Source: Catonella sp963545085
GTDB lineage: Bacteria; Bacillota; Clostridia; Lachnospirales; Lachnospiraceae
Assembly (NCBI GenBank): GCA_963545085.1
Contig: CAUUHV010000011.1
Location: 6,570 to 70,569, forward strand
Direction: 5' to 3'
Length of the DNA: 64,000 nt
Below the pieces are notes generated by a model. The model did no database searches and had not been told where the DNA came from. It worked only from the letters and a program-made list of their open reading frames with translations. A program made the translations under genes and the position numbers. Below are positions 33,547-42,691 of the stretch, one piece after another; position 1 is the stretch's first letter, and every line of letters begins with the position of its first letter.

Positions 33547-34899
33547 ATGAGTGTAAAGGTCGAAAATTTAGAACAGAAAAATATGGTGAAGCTTACCATT
33601 GAAAGAGAAGCTAAAGAACTTGAGGCAGCTATTACAAAGGTATATCATAAGCAGAAGAACAGAATAGCTGTTCCGGGCTTCCGTAAGGGGAAGGCTCCGC
33701 TTGCTATGATTGAGAAAATGTACGGTACGGAAGTATTTTACGAGGACGCCGCAAATGAGATTATTCCTACGGCTTATGAGGAGGCTGTAAAGGAAAGCGG
33801 ACTTGAAATCGTTTCACAGCCTGAGATAGATGTGACACAGGTAGAAAAAGGAAAAAATTTCATTTTTACAGCTACAGCTGCCGTTAAGCCTGAAATCAAG
33901 CTTGGAAATTATAAGGGAGTTGAGGTTTCAAAAACCGATATTTCTGTAAGTGATGATGAGCTTAACGCGGAGATGGATATTGACAGAAATAAGAACGCAA
34001 GAATAATTACTGTAGAAGACGCGCCGGCTGAAAATGGAGACGATACCGTTATAGATTTTGACGGATATGTTGACGGAAAGCAGTTTGACGGCGGCAAGTC
34101 AGAAAATTATAAGCTTACTCTCGGTTCCAAAGCTTTTATAAACGGCTTTGAGGATCAGATTGTAGGACATAAGGCGGGCGATGAGTTTGATGTAAACGTT
34201 ACTTTCCCTGAGGAATATCATGCCGCCAATTTAGCCGGAAAGCCTGCCGTATTTAAGGTTGTACTTAAAGAGGTTAAGCGTAAAGAGCTTCCCGAGTTGA
34301 ATGATGAATTTGTTCAGGATATAAGCGATTTCGATACGGTTGACGAGTATAAAGAGGAAACAAAGAAGAGAATTTCCGGGCGTAAGGAGGATACAGCCAA
34401 GAATAAGAAGGAAGAAGAGGCTGTTGACAAGATAATAGAAGGCTCCGAGATGGATATTCCGGAGGCTATGGTACAGACGCAGACCCGCCAGATGGCTCAG
34501 GATTTCGCAAACAGGATAAGAAGCCAGGGACTTACACCTGAGCAGTATTTCCAGTTTACAGGTATGACACCTGACACGTTTATGGAAAATCTTAAGCCGC
34601 AGGCATTAAAGAGAATTCAGAGCAGACTTGTACTTGAGGCTGTGGCAAAGGCGGAGAATATAACCGCTTCAGAGGAAGATTTCAATAAGGAAATCGAAGA
34701 GATGGCCAAGAATTACGGTATGACTGCGGAACAGATAAAGTCTTCCATGAGCGAGGAAGAAAAGAAGAGTATGTACGAGGATTTAGCGGTTGCCAAGGCT
34801 ATTGATTTTGTTACGGAGAATGCCGTGGAAACGGAAAATGCGCAGGAAGAAGCAAAGAAGCCCGCAAGAAAGCCAAGGAAGAAGAAGGATGAAGAGTAA
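33547..34899 (+). CDS. tig: Trigger factor (peptidyl-prolyl isomerase chaperone)
   Basis: 450 residues. Ribosome-binding signature GFRKGKAPLAMIEKMYG near residue 40, FKBP-type PPIase domain at about residues 150-240 (DGDTVIDFDGYVDGKQFDGG, then GSKAFINGFEDQIVGHK) and a long helical C-terminus ending in a Lys/Arg-rich tail. It meets nascent chains at the ribosome exit. Adjacent clpP and clpX are the usual neighbours. Confidence 0.96.
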   Translation: MSVKVENLEQKNMVKLTIEREAKELEAAITKVYHKQKNRIAVPGFRKGKAPLAMIEKMYGTEVFYEDAANEIIPTAYEEAVKESGLEIVSQPEIDVTQVEKGKNFIFTATAAVKPEIKLGNYKGVEVSKTDISVSDDELNAEMDIDRNKNARIITVEDAPAENGDDTVIDFDGYVDGKQFDGGKSENYKLTLGSKAFINGFEDQIVGHKAGDEFDVNVTFPEEYHAANLAGKPAVFKVVLKEVKRKELPELNDEFVQDISDFDTVDEYKEETKKRISGRKEDTAKNKKEEEAVDKIIEGSEMDIPEAMVQTQTRQMAQDFANRIRSQGLTPEQYFQFTGMTPDTFMENLKPQALKRIQSRLVLEAVAKAENITASEEDFNKEIEEMAKNYGMTAEQIKSSMSEEEKKSMYEDLAVAKAIDFVTENAVETENAQEEAKKPARKPRKKKDEE

Positions 34900-34912
34900 T
34901 CGGAGGTAGAGA

Positions 34913-35497
34913 ATGAGTTTAGTGCCTTATGTCATAGAGCAGACCAGCAGAGGTGAGCGTTCTTATGACATTTATTCAAGACTTTTAGAAGACAGAATCG
35001 TATTTTTGGGCGAAGAAGTAAGCGATGTTTCAGCAAGTGTGGTAATAGCTCAGCTTCTTTTCCTTGAAGCGGAAGATCCTTCAAAGGATATACATTTATA
35101 TATAAACAGCCCGGGCGGTTCCGTTACCGCAGGTATGGCTATTTATGATACAATGAATTATATAAAGTGTGACGTATCCACTATATGTATAGGTCTTGCC
35201 GCAAGTATGGGAGCTTTTCTGCTTGCGGGCGGGGCTAAAGGAAAGAGACTCGCTCTTCCTAATTCCGAGATTCTCATTCACCAGCCTTCCGGCGGCGCAA
35301 GGGGACAGGCATCGGACATAAAGATTGTTGCCGATAATATAATTAAGACAAGACGCAGGTTGAACGAGATTTTAGCGGCCAATACGGGTAGACCTGTTGA
35401 GGATCTTGAAAGAGATACGGAACGCGATAATTATATGACGGCTGAAGAAGCCAAGGAATACGGCTTGATTGATGAAATAGTTACTAAAAGAGCGTAG
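34913..35497 (+). CDS. clpP: ATP-dependent Clp protease proteolytic subunit
   Basis: 194 residues. Catalytic Ser98 (AASMGAFLLA) and His123 (LIHQPSGG), and the Asp-bearing ERDTERDNYMTAEEA segment, are present. The N-terminus LVPYVIEQTSRGERSYDIYSRLL is canonical. 13 nt after tig. Forms the protease barrel served by ClpX and other unfoldases. Confidence 0.97.
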   Translation: MSLVPYVIEQTSRGERSYDIYSRLLEDRIVFLGEEVSDVSASVVIAQLLFLEAEDPSKDIHLYINSPGGSVTAGMAIYDTMNYIKCDVSTICIGLAASMGAFLLAGGAKGKRLALPNSEILIHQPSGGARGQASDIKIVADNIIKTRRRLNEILAANTGRPVEDLERDTERDNYMTAEEAKEYGLIDEIVTKRA

Positions 35498-35532
35498 TCC
35501 GAAGTATTTACAGGATAGGAATAGGGGTGCAG

Positions 35533-36810
35533 ATGGCTAAGAGTAATGAGCAGGGCAAGGTGAAATGCTCTTTTTGCGGAAAAGCGGAAAATCAGGTAAG
35601 AAAGATAATTGAAGGACCCGGAGTATATATTTGTGATGAGTGTATAAATGCCTGTATGGATATACTTGACGAGGATTTTGAATTAGGACAGGCAGCGGGT
35701 ATAAATCTTTATAAGCCTAAGCAGATAAAGGAATTTCTTGATGAGTATGTAATCGGTCAGGATGATGCTAAAAAAGCGCTTGCGGTCTCGGTTTATAATC
35801 ATTATAAGAGAGTTTTTTCGGGAAAAAGGCTTGATGTTGAGCTTCAAAAAAGCAATATTGTAATGGTCGGACCTACAGGCTCAGGGAAAACCTACCTTGC
35901 GCAGACTCTTGCCAAGCTTTTAAATGTGCCTTTTGCGATTGCCGACGCGACAACTCTTACAGAAGCCGGATATGTGGGAGAGGATGTTGAAAATGTACTC
36001 TTAAAGCTTATACAGGCTGCCGATTATGATATAGAGAGAGCGGAGCACGGAATCATTTATATTGATGAAATAGATAAGATAACCCGTAAATCCGAAAATA
36101 CATCCATTACAAGGGATGTATCGGGCGAGGGAGTACAGCAGGCCCTTCTTAAAATGCTTGAAGGGACTGTTGCGTCGGTACCTCCACAGGGAGGAAGAAA
36201 GCATCCTCATCAGGAATTTATACAGGTTGACACTAAAAATATTCTCTTTATATGCGGAGGAGCATTCGACGGTATAGAGAAAATAATAGAGTCGAGGTTA
36301 GGAAATAAATCTATAGGCTTCGGAGCGGAAATAGAGGAAAGAGCGAAGAAGGATTTATCGGCTTTACTTAAGCAACTTGCGCCGCAGGATTTTGTGAAAT
36401 TCGGTATGATACCCGAGTTTATAGGAAGAGTTCCTGTAGTGGTAAGCCTTGATCTTTTGGATGAGAAAGCGCTTATAAGAATTCTTACCGAGCCTAAAAA
36501 TGCCATAATAAAGCAGTATAAGAGGCTTTTAGAACTTGACGGAATAGAGCTTGAATTTGAGGATGAGGCTGTTAAAGAAATAGCGAAACAAACCGAAACC
36601 AGAAAAACGGGAGCAAGAGGGCTTAGAGCCATTATGGAAAATGTCATGCTTGACTCGATGTTTAATCTTCCTTCCGAGGAAAAGGCTGTAAGGTGTATTG
36701 TAACGGCGGCTGCGGCAAAAGGTGAAGAAAAACCGAAGATTATTTTTTCAGAGGATAAGCAGCCGAAGAAATTCATTTCCATGAAGAAGAATAAGGATGA
36801 AATAGCATAA
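35533..36810 (+). CDS. clpX: ATP-dependent Clp protease unfoldase ClpX
   Basis: 425 residues from ATG 35533; a GTG six nt earlier is possible but less well placed. N-terminal zinc finger (CSFCGKAENQ, YICDECINAC), Walker A GPTGSGKT, Walker B IIYIDEIDKI and the ClpP-contacting IGFGAE-like loop are seen. Overlaps rarA by 1 nt (TAATG). Unfolds tagged proteins for ClpP. Confidence 0.97.
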   Translation: MAKSNEQGKVKCSFCGKAENQVRKIIEGPGVYICDECINACMDILDEDFELGQAAGINLYKPKQIKEFLDEYVIGQDDAKKALAVSVYNHYKRVFSGKRLDVELQKSNIVMVGPTGSGKTYLAQTLAKLLNVPFAIADATTLTEAGYVGEDVENVLLKLIQAADYDIERAEHGIIYIDEIDKITRKSENTSITRDVSGEGVQQALLKMLEGTVASVPPQGGRKHPHQEFIQVDTKNILFICGGAFDGIEKIIESRLGNKSIGFGAEIEERAKKDLSALLKQLAPQDFVKFGMIPEFIGRVPVVVSLDLLDEKALIRILTEPKNAIIKQYKRLLELDGIELEFEDEAVKEIAKQTETRKTGARGLRAIMENVMLDSMFNLPSEEKAVRCIVTAAAAKGEEKPKIIFSEDKQPKKFISMKKNKDEIA

Positions 36811-38123
36811 TGGAACAGTTGTCGTTTTTTGACACGGGAAGAAATACAGCTCCGCTGGCTGACAGATTAAGGCCGGAGGAGCTTTCCGATTTTGTAGGAC
36901 AGGAGCATCTCGTAGGTGAAGGGAAGATACTTAGAAGCCTGATAGAGAATGACAGGATAACTTCGATGATATTCTGGGGGCCTCCGGGAGTAGGTAAAAC
37001 AACGTTGGCAAGTATAATAGCGTCAAAAACTCATGCTGATTTTGTAAGTTTCAGCGCGGTAACTTCAGGCATAAAGGAAATTAAGGAAATTATGCTTAAG
37101 GCGGATGAAGTGAGAAAGCATGGTTTAAGGACGGTGCTTTTTGTGGACGAGATACACCGTTTCAATAAGGCACAGCAGGATGCCTTTCTTCCTTATGTGG
37201 AAAGAGGGAGCATAATTTTAATCGGGGCAACCACGGAAAACCCTTCTTTCGAGATAAACTCGGCTTTGCTTTCAAGGTGCAAGGTGTTTGTGCTTAAGGG
37301 GCTTACCGTAGAGGATATTTTTAAGCTTTTAAAACGGGCGTTAAAGAGTGATAAGGGGTTTGGAAAGTTTAATGTTGAGATGGCGGACGAACTCATTTAC
37401 GCTGTGGCGAATTTTGCTAATGGAGACGCAAGGAAAGCCTTAGGCATACTTGAGATGGCGGTAAATAACGGGGAGCTTACCAAGGAGAAGACGACGGTAA
37501 CAAATGAAATATTGGAGCAGTGTACAAATAAAAGAACCTTTTTATATGATAAAAAGGGTGAGGAGCACTATAATATTATTTCAGCTTTACATAAGTCAAT
37601 GAGAAATTCGGATCCGGATGCCGCCATGTACTGGCTTGCAAGAATGCTTGAAGCAGGAGAGGAGCCGCTTTATATAGCAAGAAGGATAGTAAGATTCGCA
37701 AGCGAGGATGTAGGGCTTGCGGACACGAAGGCTTTGCCGCTTGCAGTAGCTGCGTATCAGGCGTGCCATTTTATCGGAATGCCCGAATGCTCGGTAAATC
37801 TTGCGGAAGCGGTTGTGTATATGGCACTCGCGCCGAAGTCGAACGCTATGGAAACCGGATATAACAAGGCTAAGGAAGCTGCGGAGAGAACGATATCCGA
37901 GCCTGTGCCGCTACATATAAGAAACGCTCCGACCTCTCTAATGGCTGAGCTTGACTACGGAAAGGGCTATCAGTACGCCCATAACTTTGATGAAAAAATA
38001 ACAAAAATGAAGTGTCTGCCGGAAAGTCTTGGAGAGGAAAGATACTACGAACCTTATGGAACGGGAGAAGAGAAGGAGTTTAAAAAAAGACTTGAGGAGA
38101 TAAGGAAGTTCAGAGAGGAATAG
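36810..38123 (+). CDS. rarA: Replication-associated recombination AAA+ ATPase RarA/MgsA
   Basis: 437 residues. Walker A GPPGVGKTT, Walker B VLFVDEIHRFNKAQQDAFLP, and the C-terminal tetramerisation region (RYYEPYGTGEEKEFKKRLEEI) match the family. It acts at stalled replication forks. Starts within the clpX stop. Confidence 0.94.
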   Translation: MEQLSFFDTGRNTAPLADRLRPEELSDFVGQEHLVGEGKILRSLIENDRITSMIFWGPPGVGKTTLASIIASKTHADFVSFSAVTSGIKEIKEIMLKADEVRKHGLRTVLFVDEIHRFNKAQQDAFLPYVERGSIILIGATTENPSFEINSALLSRCKVFVLKGLTVEDIFKLLKRALKSDKGFGKFNVEMADELIYAVANFANGDARKALGILEMAVNNGELTKEKTTVTNEILEQCTNKRTFLYDKKGEEHYNIISALHKSMRNSDPDAAMYWLARMLEAGEEPLYIARRIVRFASEDVGLADTKALPLAVAAYQACHFIGMPECSVNLAEAVVYMALAPKSNAMETGYNKAKEAAERTISEPVPLHIRNAPTSLMAELDYGKGYQYAHNFDEKITKMKCLPESLGEERYYEPYGTGEEKEFKKRLEEIRKFREE

Positions 38124-38162
38124 GCTTATATCGGCAGCTTTGACGTAAATATTATCAAAAGG

Positions 38163-38191
38163 TTGCAAAGTTTTTAAAAATAATATATAAT
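38163..38191 (+). promoter_or_regulatory. Promoter of the SleB-like hydrolase
   Basis: TTGCAA (38163-38168), 17-bp spacer, TATAAT (38186-38191). Confidence 0.65.
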
Positions 38192-38243
38192 CATTACATA
38201 AATGTTACGAAAGTGTTACAAACATAGGGGAGACAGGGGTGTA

Positions 38244-38987
38244 ATGAAAAAGAAAATTATTACAATTACTTATGCGTTTATATTTGCGATGCTTTTAACG
38301 GGGGGAGCTATAGCGGTTAAGGCTGCCGAACTTACGGACGAGAGCACGATGGCGGAAATAACGGAAACGGCGAAGCCTATTAAAGAAGATTTGAATGTCG
38401 TACCTGCCACGGGATCGGCTATAGAAGCGGAAGCTCTTGAAGAAACCGAGTCCATTCCGGAATTTGACGGAGAGGAAGCTCTTGAAGAGACCGAAGGAGA
38501 TGAAACTTCCGAAGATAAAGCGGAGACTAAAGCAAAGAAAAAGAAAAAAGGCAAAAAGAAAGCGAACTATACCGAAGATGAGCTTAAGTTGCTTGCCTGC
38601 ACCATTTTTGTTGAAGCGGGAAATCAATCGCTTAAGGGCAAGAAGGCTGTCGGAAATATAGTTATAAACAGGGTTAAGAGCAATCTTTTTCCTAATTCAA
38701 TAAAAGAAGTTCTTTATCAGAAAACCACTTACGGAGGTAGGATTTTATATCAGTTTGCAATAGTGAAACCGAACGGAACGCTTCCGAAGGCCATGGCTGT
38801 ATACGGTAAAAGAATCGTAGAATGGGAGAAAAAGGCTGAAGCGGAGTGCATTAAAGCTGCAAAAGCGGTGCTTGAAGGAGAGAGCGTAATAGATGAGAGC
38901 CTTTATTATTTCAGGGTTTATAACGCTTATATTAAGGCTACAAGACCTAACGGAGTTAAAATAGGGGCGCATTATTTTTATAAGTGA
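38244..38987 (+). CDS. Secreted SleB/CwlJ-type cell-wall hydrolase
   Basis: 247 residues from ATG 38244 (an upstream in-frame ATG at 38202 would place polar residues ahead of the signal peptide). Signal peptide, an acidic Glu/Thr-rich linker with a KKKKKGKKK tract, then the Hydrolase_2 domain from about residue 110 (LLACTIFVEAGNQSLKGKKAVGNIVINR...) ending HYFYK. SleB-type enzymes cleave spore cortex or vegetative wall. With no signal for the forespore, a vegetative role is equally possible. Confidence 0.88.
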   Translation: MKKKIITITYAFIFAMLLTGGAIAVKAAELTDESTMAEITETAKPIKEDLNVVPATGSAIEAEALEETESIPEFDGEEALEETEGDETSEDKAETKAKKKKKGKKKANYTEDELKLLACTIFVEAGNQSLKGKKAVGNIVINRVKSNLFPNSIKEVLYQKTTYGGRILYQFAIVKPNGTLPKAMAVYGKRIVEWEKKAEAECIKAAKAVLEGESVIDESLYYFRVYNAYIKATRPNGVKIGAHYFYK

Positions 38988-39384
38988 TAAAGTTAACAAA
39001 TGATTTTAAGAAACAGATAACTGAAGCCTGTCGATTTTGGTTGTGTGTTTTTTGTTTTTGAGAACGGAATATGACACGAATGAAATTAAGCTTATATATA
39101 GGCATAGGATATTTAGTATGGATTTATATGAAACAGCCGACAACGGAATTGTATTATGGCTTTGTTGCGGTTTTATTTTCAACCGTTTATATGTGATTGT
39201 CACGATTATGGAAGTAGAGAGTAAAACTTCGGCAAATTTCAAAAAAGTTAAACATATATTATTTTGGCAGCAAGAATAAATACGAATTTTGGAAGCTTTT
39301 TATAGTGTTTTCATATTTCCCTTTAAAACCCTTTGATTTTATGATATCATGTTTTCTAACAGACTGATTGGAGGCTTTTTCATT
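38988..39384. other. Intergenic region before glnS
   Basis: 397 bp. Apart from a weak 41-codon ORF at 39071 and the RBS of glnS, I find nothing convincing: no strong hairpin and no RNA gene. Confidence 0.4.
39071..39196 (+). CDS. Possible small membrane protein (41 aa)
   Basis: ATG 39071 opens a 41-codon frame with two hydrophobic segments (LSLYIGIGYLVWIYM and LYYGFVAVLFSTVYM) split by a polar stretch, the pattern of a small membrane protein. The ribosome binding site (AACGGA) is weak and the coding bias cannot be judged, so it may be spurious or a decayed gene. Confidence 0.25.
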   Translation: MTRMKLSLYIGIGYLVWIYMKQPTTELYYGFVAVLFSTVYM

Positions 39385-41067
39385 ATGGAAGAGAAGACGG
39401 AGAGAGTGTCGAGGAATTTTATTGAGGATATAATTGATAAGGATATAGCCGAAGGAAGGACGAAAAAGGTTATTACGAGGTTTCCACCGGAGCCTAACGG
39501 ATACCTGCATATAGGTCATGCGAAGTCCATACTTCTTAATTACGGGCTTGCGAAGCAGTATGGCGGACAGTTCAATTTAAGATTTGACGATACCAATCCT
39601 ACGAAAGAAAAAACGGAGTTTGTGGATTCCATCAGAGAGGATGTGGAGTGGCTCGGAGCGAATTTTGAGGACAGATGTTTTTTCGCTTCGGATTATTTTG
39701 ACTATATGTATGAGGCGGCGCTTAAGCTCATTAAAAAGGGGAAGGCTTTTGTCTGCGACTTATCGGCTGATGAAATAAGAGAGTACAGAGGTACGCTTAC
39801 GGAGCCCGGTAAAAATTCACCTTACAGGGAAAGAAGCATAGAGGAGAATTTGGAGCTTTTTATCGAAATGAGAGAAGGAAAATTTCCGGACGGAAGCAAG
39901 GTACTCAGAGCTAAAATAGATATGGCTTCGCCTAATATGAATATGAGGGATCCCGTTATTTACCGAATAGCGAGAATGACTCATCATAATACAGGAGATA
40001 AGTGGTGTATTTATCCTATGTATGACTTTGCCCATCCGATAGAAGATGCCGTAGAGGGAATTACTCATTCAATATGTACCCTTGAATTTGAAGATCACAG
40101 ACCGCTTTATGACTGGGTTACGCATGAGCTTGAATATGAAAATCCTCCTAAGCAGATAGAATTTGCAAAGCTGTATCTTACCAATGTGGTAACGGGAAAA
40201 AGATATATAAAGAAGTTAGTGGATAACGGGATAGTTGACGGTTGGGACGATCCGCGTCTCGTTACTATAAGCGCTTTAAGAAGAAGGGGATATACGCCGG
40301 AGTCGATAAAGCTTTTCATGGAGCTTTCCGGGGTAACAAAGAGTAATGCGTCATCGGATTATGCAATGCTTGAATACTGTATAAGAGAGGATCTTAAGCT
40401 TAAGAAAAAAAGAGTTATGGCAGTGCTTGAGCCTGTTAAGCTTGTGATAACAAATTATCCGGAAAATGAAACGGAATGGCTTGACGCTCCTTATAATCTT
40501 GAAAATGAGATGCTCGGAAGCAGAAAGGTTGCTTTCAGTAGGGAGATTTATATAGAGCGCTCCGATTTTATGATAGATCCGCCTAAAAAATATTTCAGAC
40601 TGTTTCCGGGAAATGAAGTAAGACTTATGAACGCTTACTTTGTTAAATGTACGGATTATGATGTCGATGAAAACGGAAACGTGACTGAGATAAGATGTAC
40701 CTACGATCCTGAAACGAAGGGCGGAAACTGTGAGACGAGAAAAGTAAAGGGAACTATACACTGGGTAAGCAAGGAACACGCTGTACCTTGTGAAATAAGG
40801 CTTTATGAGAATATTGTGGATGAGGAAAAGGGAGTCTATAATGAGGACGGTGAAGTAAACCTCAATCCTAATTCCCTTACAGTATTAAAAAATTGTTATT
40901 TGGAGGATAGCCTCAAGGGAACAAATGAGATAGAGCGGTATCAGTTTGTAAGAAACGGATTTTTTTGCCTTGACTCAAAGGATTCAAGACCGGATTATCC
41001 GGTATTTAACAGAATAGTTTCACTTAAGAGCTCGTATAATCCGGAAAAAAAAGTTAAGGAAGGGTGA
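39385..41067 (+). CDS. glnS: Glutaminyl-tRNA synthetase
   Basis: 560 residues from ATG 39385, 10 nt after GGAGG; a longer start at 39349 adds an unlikely hydrophobic leader. Class I signature HIGHAKS (His42). In place of the E. coli-type MSKRK loop the sequence reads VVTGKRYIKKL before the conserved GWDDPRLVTISALRRRG. It has the usual two-domain anticodon-binding C-terminus. A direct GlnRS means tRNA-Gln, also in this window, need not use the GatCAB route. Confidence 0.95.
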   Translation: MEEKTERVSRNFIEDIIDKDIAEGRTKKVITRFPPEPNGYLHIGHAKSILLNYGLAKQYGGQFNLRFDDTNPTKEKTEFVDSIREDVEWLGANFEDRCFFASDYFDYMYEAALKLIKKGKAFVCDLSADEIREYRGTLTEPGKNSPYRERSIEENLELFIEMREGKFPDGSKVLRAKIDMASPNMNMRDPVIYRIARMTHHNTGDKWCIYPMYDFAHPIEDAVEGITHSICTLEFEDHRPLYDWVTHELEYENPPKQIEFAKLYLTNVVTGKRYIKKLVDNGIVDGWDDPRLVTISALRRRGYTPESIKLFMELSGVTKSNASSDYAMLEYCIREDLKLKKKRVMAVLEPVKLVITNYPENETEWLDAPYNLENEMLGSRKVAFSREIYIERSDFMIDPPKKYFRLFPGNEVRLMNAYFVKCTDYDVDENGNVTEIRCTYDPETKGGNCETRKVKGTIHWVSKEHAVPCEIRLYENIVDEEKGVYNEDGEVNLNPNSLTVLKNCYLEDSLKGTNEIERYQFVRNGFFCLDSKDSRPDYPVFNRIVSLKSSYNPEKKVKEG

Positions 41068-41071
41068 AGTA

Positions 41072-41929
41072 ATGTCTACTGTATCGGACAGATTTGACGG
41101 GCTTGACAAATTCGGTCTGGAAAGTCTGAAAAATATAAAAATATATGATTTTTCCGAAAAAAATAGTAAAGATTCGGGAAGCAGAGGTAAGGAGGGGATT
41201 ATCATTTCAGAGGTAAGAGAAGAAGATGTGCTTTTTGACAAAACGTATACCTGTCCGTGCTGTGATGTCGAATTTAAAACAAAGGCGATAAGAGCCGGCA
41301 GGGTGAAGCTTGAAAAAATGGACAATGATTTAAGACCTATTTATAACAATGTTGACGCAACAAAATATGAAACGATTGTGTGTCCTAAATGCGGTTATGC
41401 GGGGTTAATCAAGACTTTTGCTTCGATAACCGATAAGCAGACCAAATTGATTAAGGAAAGTATATCTTCGAGGTTTAAGGGCTTTGATGAAACCAAAACG
41501 AAATACACTTATGACGATGCTATAGAGAGGACACAGCTTGCGCTTGTCTCAACAGTAGTAAAGGGCGGGAAAAATAGTGAAAAGGCTTATGTCTGCCTTA
41601 AATTGGCGTGGCTTATAAGGGGTAAAAAGGAAGAACTTGAGGCAAAAGGCGGAATTGACGAGAAAGCAAAGAAGGAGCTTGAAAATTCGGAGCTTCATTA
41701 CCTGAAAAATGCGTATGAGGGCTTTTCGGATGCGTACCTTAACGAAAATTTCCCTATTGCGGGTATGGATGAGGATACTATAAGTCTCATACTTGCGGAA
41801 ACCGGAAGAAAGCTCGGTCATAAGGATGAAGCGGTGAAATATATTTCAAAGATTATAATTTCAAAAAGAGCCACGGACAGAATGAAAGATATTGCAAGAG
41901 AAATAAAAGAAAACTGTAAAGAGGAGTAA
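41072..41929 (+). CDS. DUF2225-family zinc-binding protein
   Basis: 285 residues. Two CxxC pairs (YTCPCCDVEF and IVCPKCGYAG) make an N-terminal zinc ribbon, followed by a helical, TPR-like region (AYVCLKLAWLIRGKKEEL, ELHYLKNAYEGFSDAY). This DUF2225 family is common in Clostridia with no firm function. 4 nt after glnS, likely cotranscribed. Confidence 0.85.
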   Translation: MSTVSDRFDGLDKFGLESLKNIKIYDFSEKNSKDSGSRGKEGIIISEVREEDVLFDKTYTCPCCDVEFKTKAIRAGRVKLEKMDNDLRPIYNNVDATKYETIVCPKCGYAGLIKTFASITDKQTKLIKESISSRFKGFDETKTKYTYDDAIERTQLALVSTVVKGGKNSEKAYVCLKLAWLIRGKKEELEAKGGIDEKAKKELENSELHYLKNAYEGFSDAYLNENFPIAGMDEDTISLILAETGRKLGHKDEAVKYISKIIISKRATDRMKDIAREIKENCKEE

Positions 41930-41949
41930 ATCTCTTTTATATTCGGTAA

Positions 41950-41999
41950 AACGGAGCTTTTGTACAGAGCATTCAGTACGGAAGCTTCGTTCTTTTTTT
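41950..41999. terminator. Terminator overlapping convergent genes
   Basis: AACGGAGCTT (41950) pairs with AAGCTTCGTT (41982) with one G-U, then TCTTTTTTT. It ends glnS-DUF2225 and lies in the last codons of the minus-strand membrane gene. Confidence 0.75.
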
Positions 42000-42635
42000 C
42001 TTATTAAGAAGCGTGTAAGAAATAGTGAAAATCGAGGATAGAATTGCTGTCGAAATAATTATTCCAAGGGCACAATACATAAAAAAGCTTTCAGGCAAAA
42101 AGAGAATTATAGGATCCGTTTTCTCGTCAAATATCCAAAAATTGTTATTAAAGGCAAGCTTATGAAAAAATATAAAAACTCCGTTAAAATCTATTGCTAC
42201 ACATACGGCGAGAATTGCAGGCAAAAATAATGTGAAAAGACCGCTAAACAGCAGAAAGGTACAACCTTTTTTAAGGAGGTTTCTTACTATTATGAGTACT
42301 GCGGAAGCTATAAGGCTTATTACGGTAACAAGCTGAATGCCTAAAAAAATAAATTTAACTTCTTCAAAATGAGTGAGTGCCGACGCGGAGGACGGCAGGT
42401 AGGGAAAAGAAAGGACATTGGAACCGAAAAATGAATTGTAGTTTATAAGCGTGTCATAGTTTTCCTTTATCTGCTCATAACTAAGACCTTTTATGCCGGG
42501 AAGTTTTAAAGGCTCTATAAGGCTGTAATAAAGCGGTTTGAAATATAGTATAAATGTTACTGAAATTCCTATTATTACAAGCATGAGAAGAAGACCTATA
42601 AAAATATCAAGTACATGCGATATAAAAGATTTCAT
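41973..42635 (-). CDS. TIGR01906/DUF1461-family integral membrane protein
   Basis: 220 residues with four or five membrane helices (LLLMLVIIGISVTFILYF near the N-terminus, further segments at about 95-150 and 180-210) and the conserved-looking YNSFFGSNVLSFPYLPSSASALTHFEEVK between helices 1 and 2. Function unknown. Monocistronic on the minus strand. Confidence 0.8.
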   Translation of the reverse strand: MKSFISHVLDIFIGLLLMLVIIGISVTFILYFKPLYYSLIEPLKLPGIKGLSYEQIKENYDTLINYNSFFGSNVLSFPYLPSSASALTHFEEVKFIFLGIQLVTVISLIASAVLIIVRNLLKKGCTFLLFSGLFTLFLPAILAVCVAIDFNGVFIFFHKLAFNNNFWIFDEKTDPIILFLPESFFMYCALGIIISTAILSSIFTISYTLLNKKKRTKLPY

Positions 42636-42691
42636 AAATAAGCTCCTTTAGATTTTAAAATTCTTTAATACAGTTCGGACAGATTTTTTTG

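Noticed and set aside
39037..39279. 80-codon open frame before glnS
   Set aside because: GTG start without ribosome binding site, no homology-like features; the 41-codon frame in another phase is slightly more plausible.
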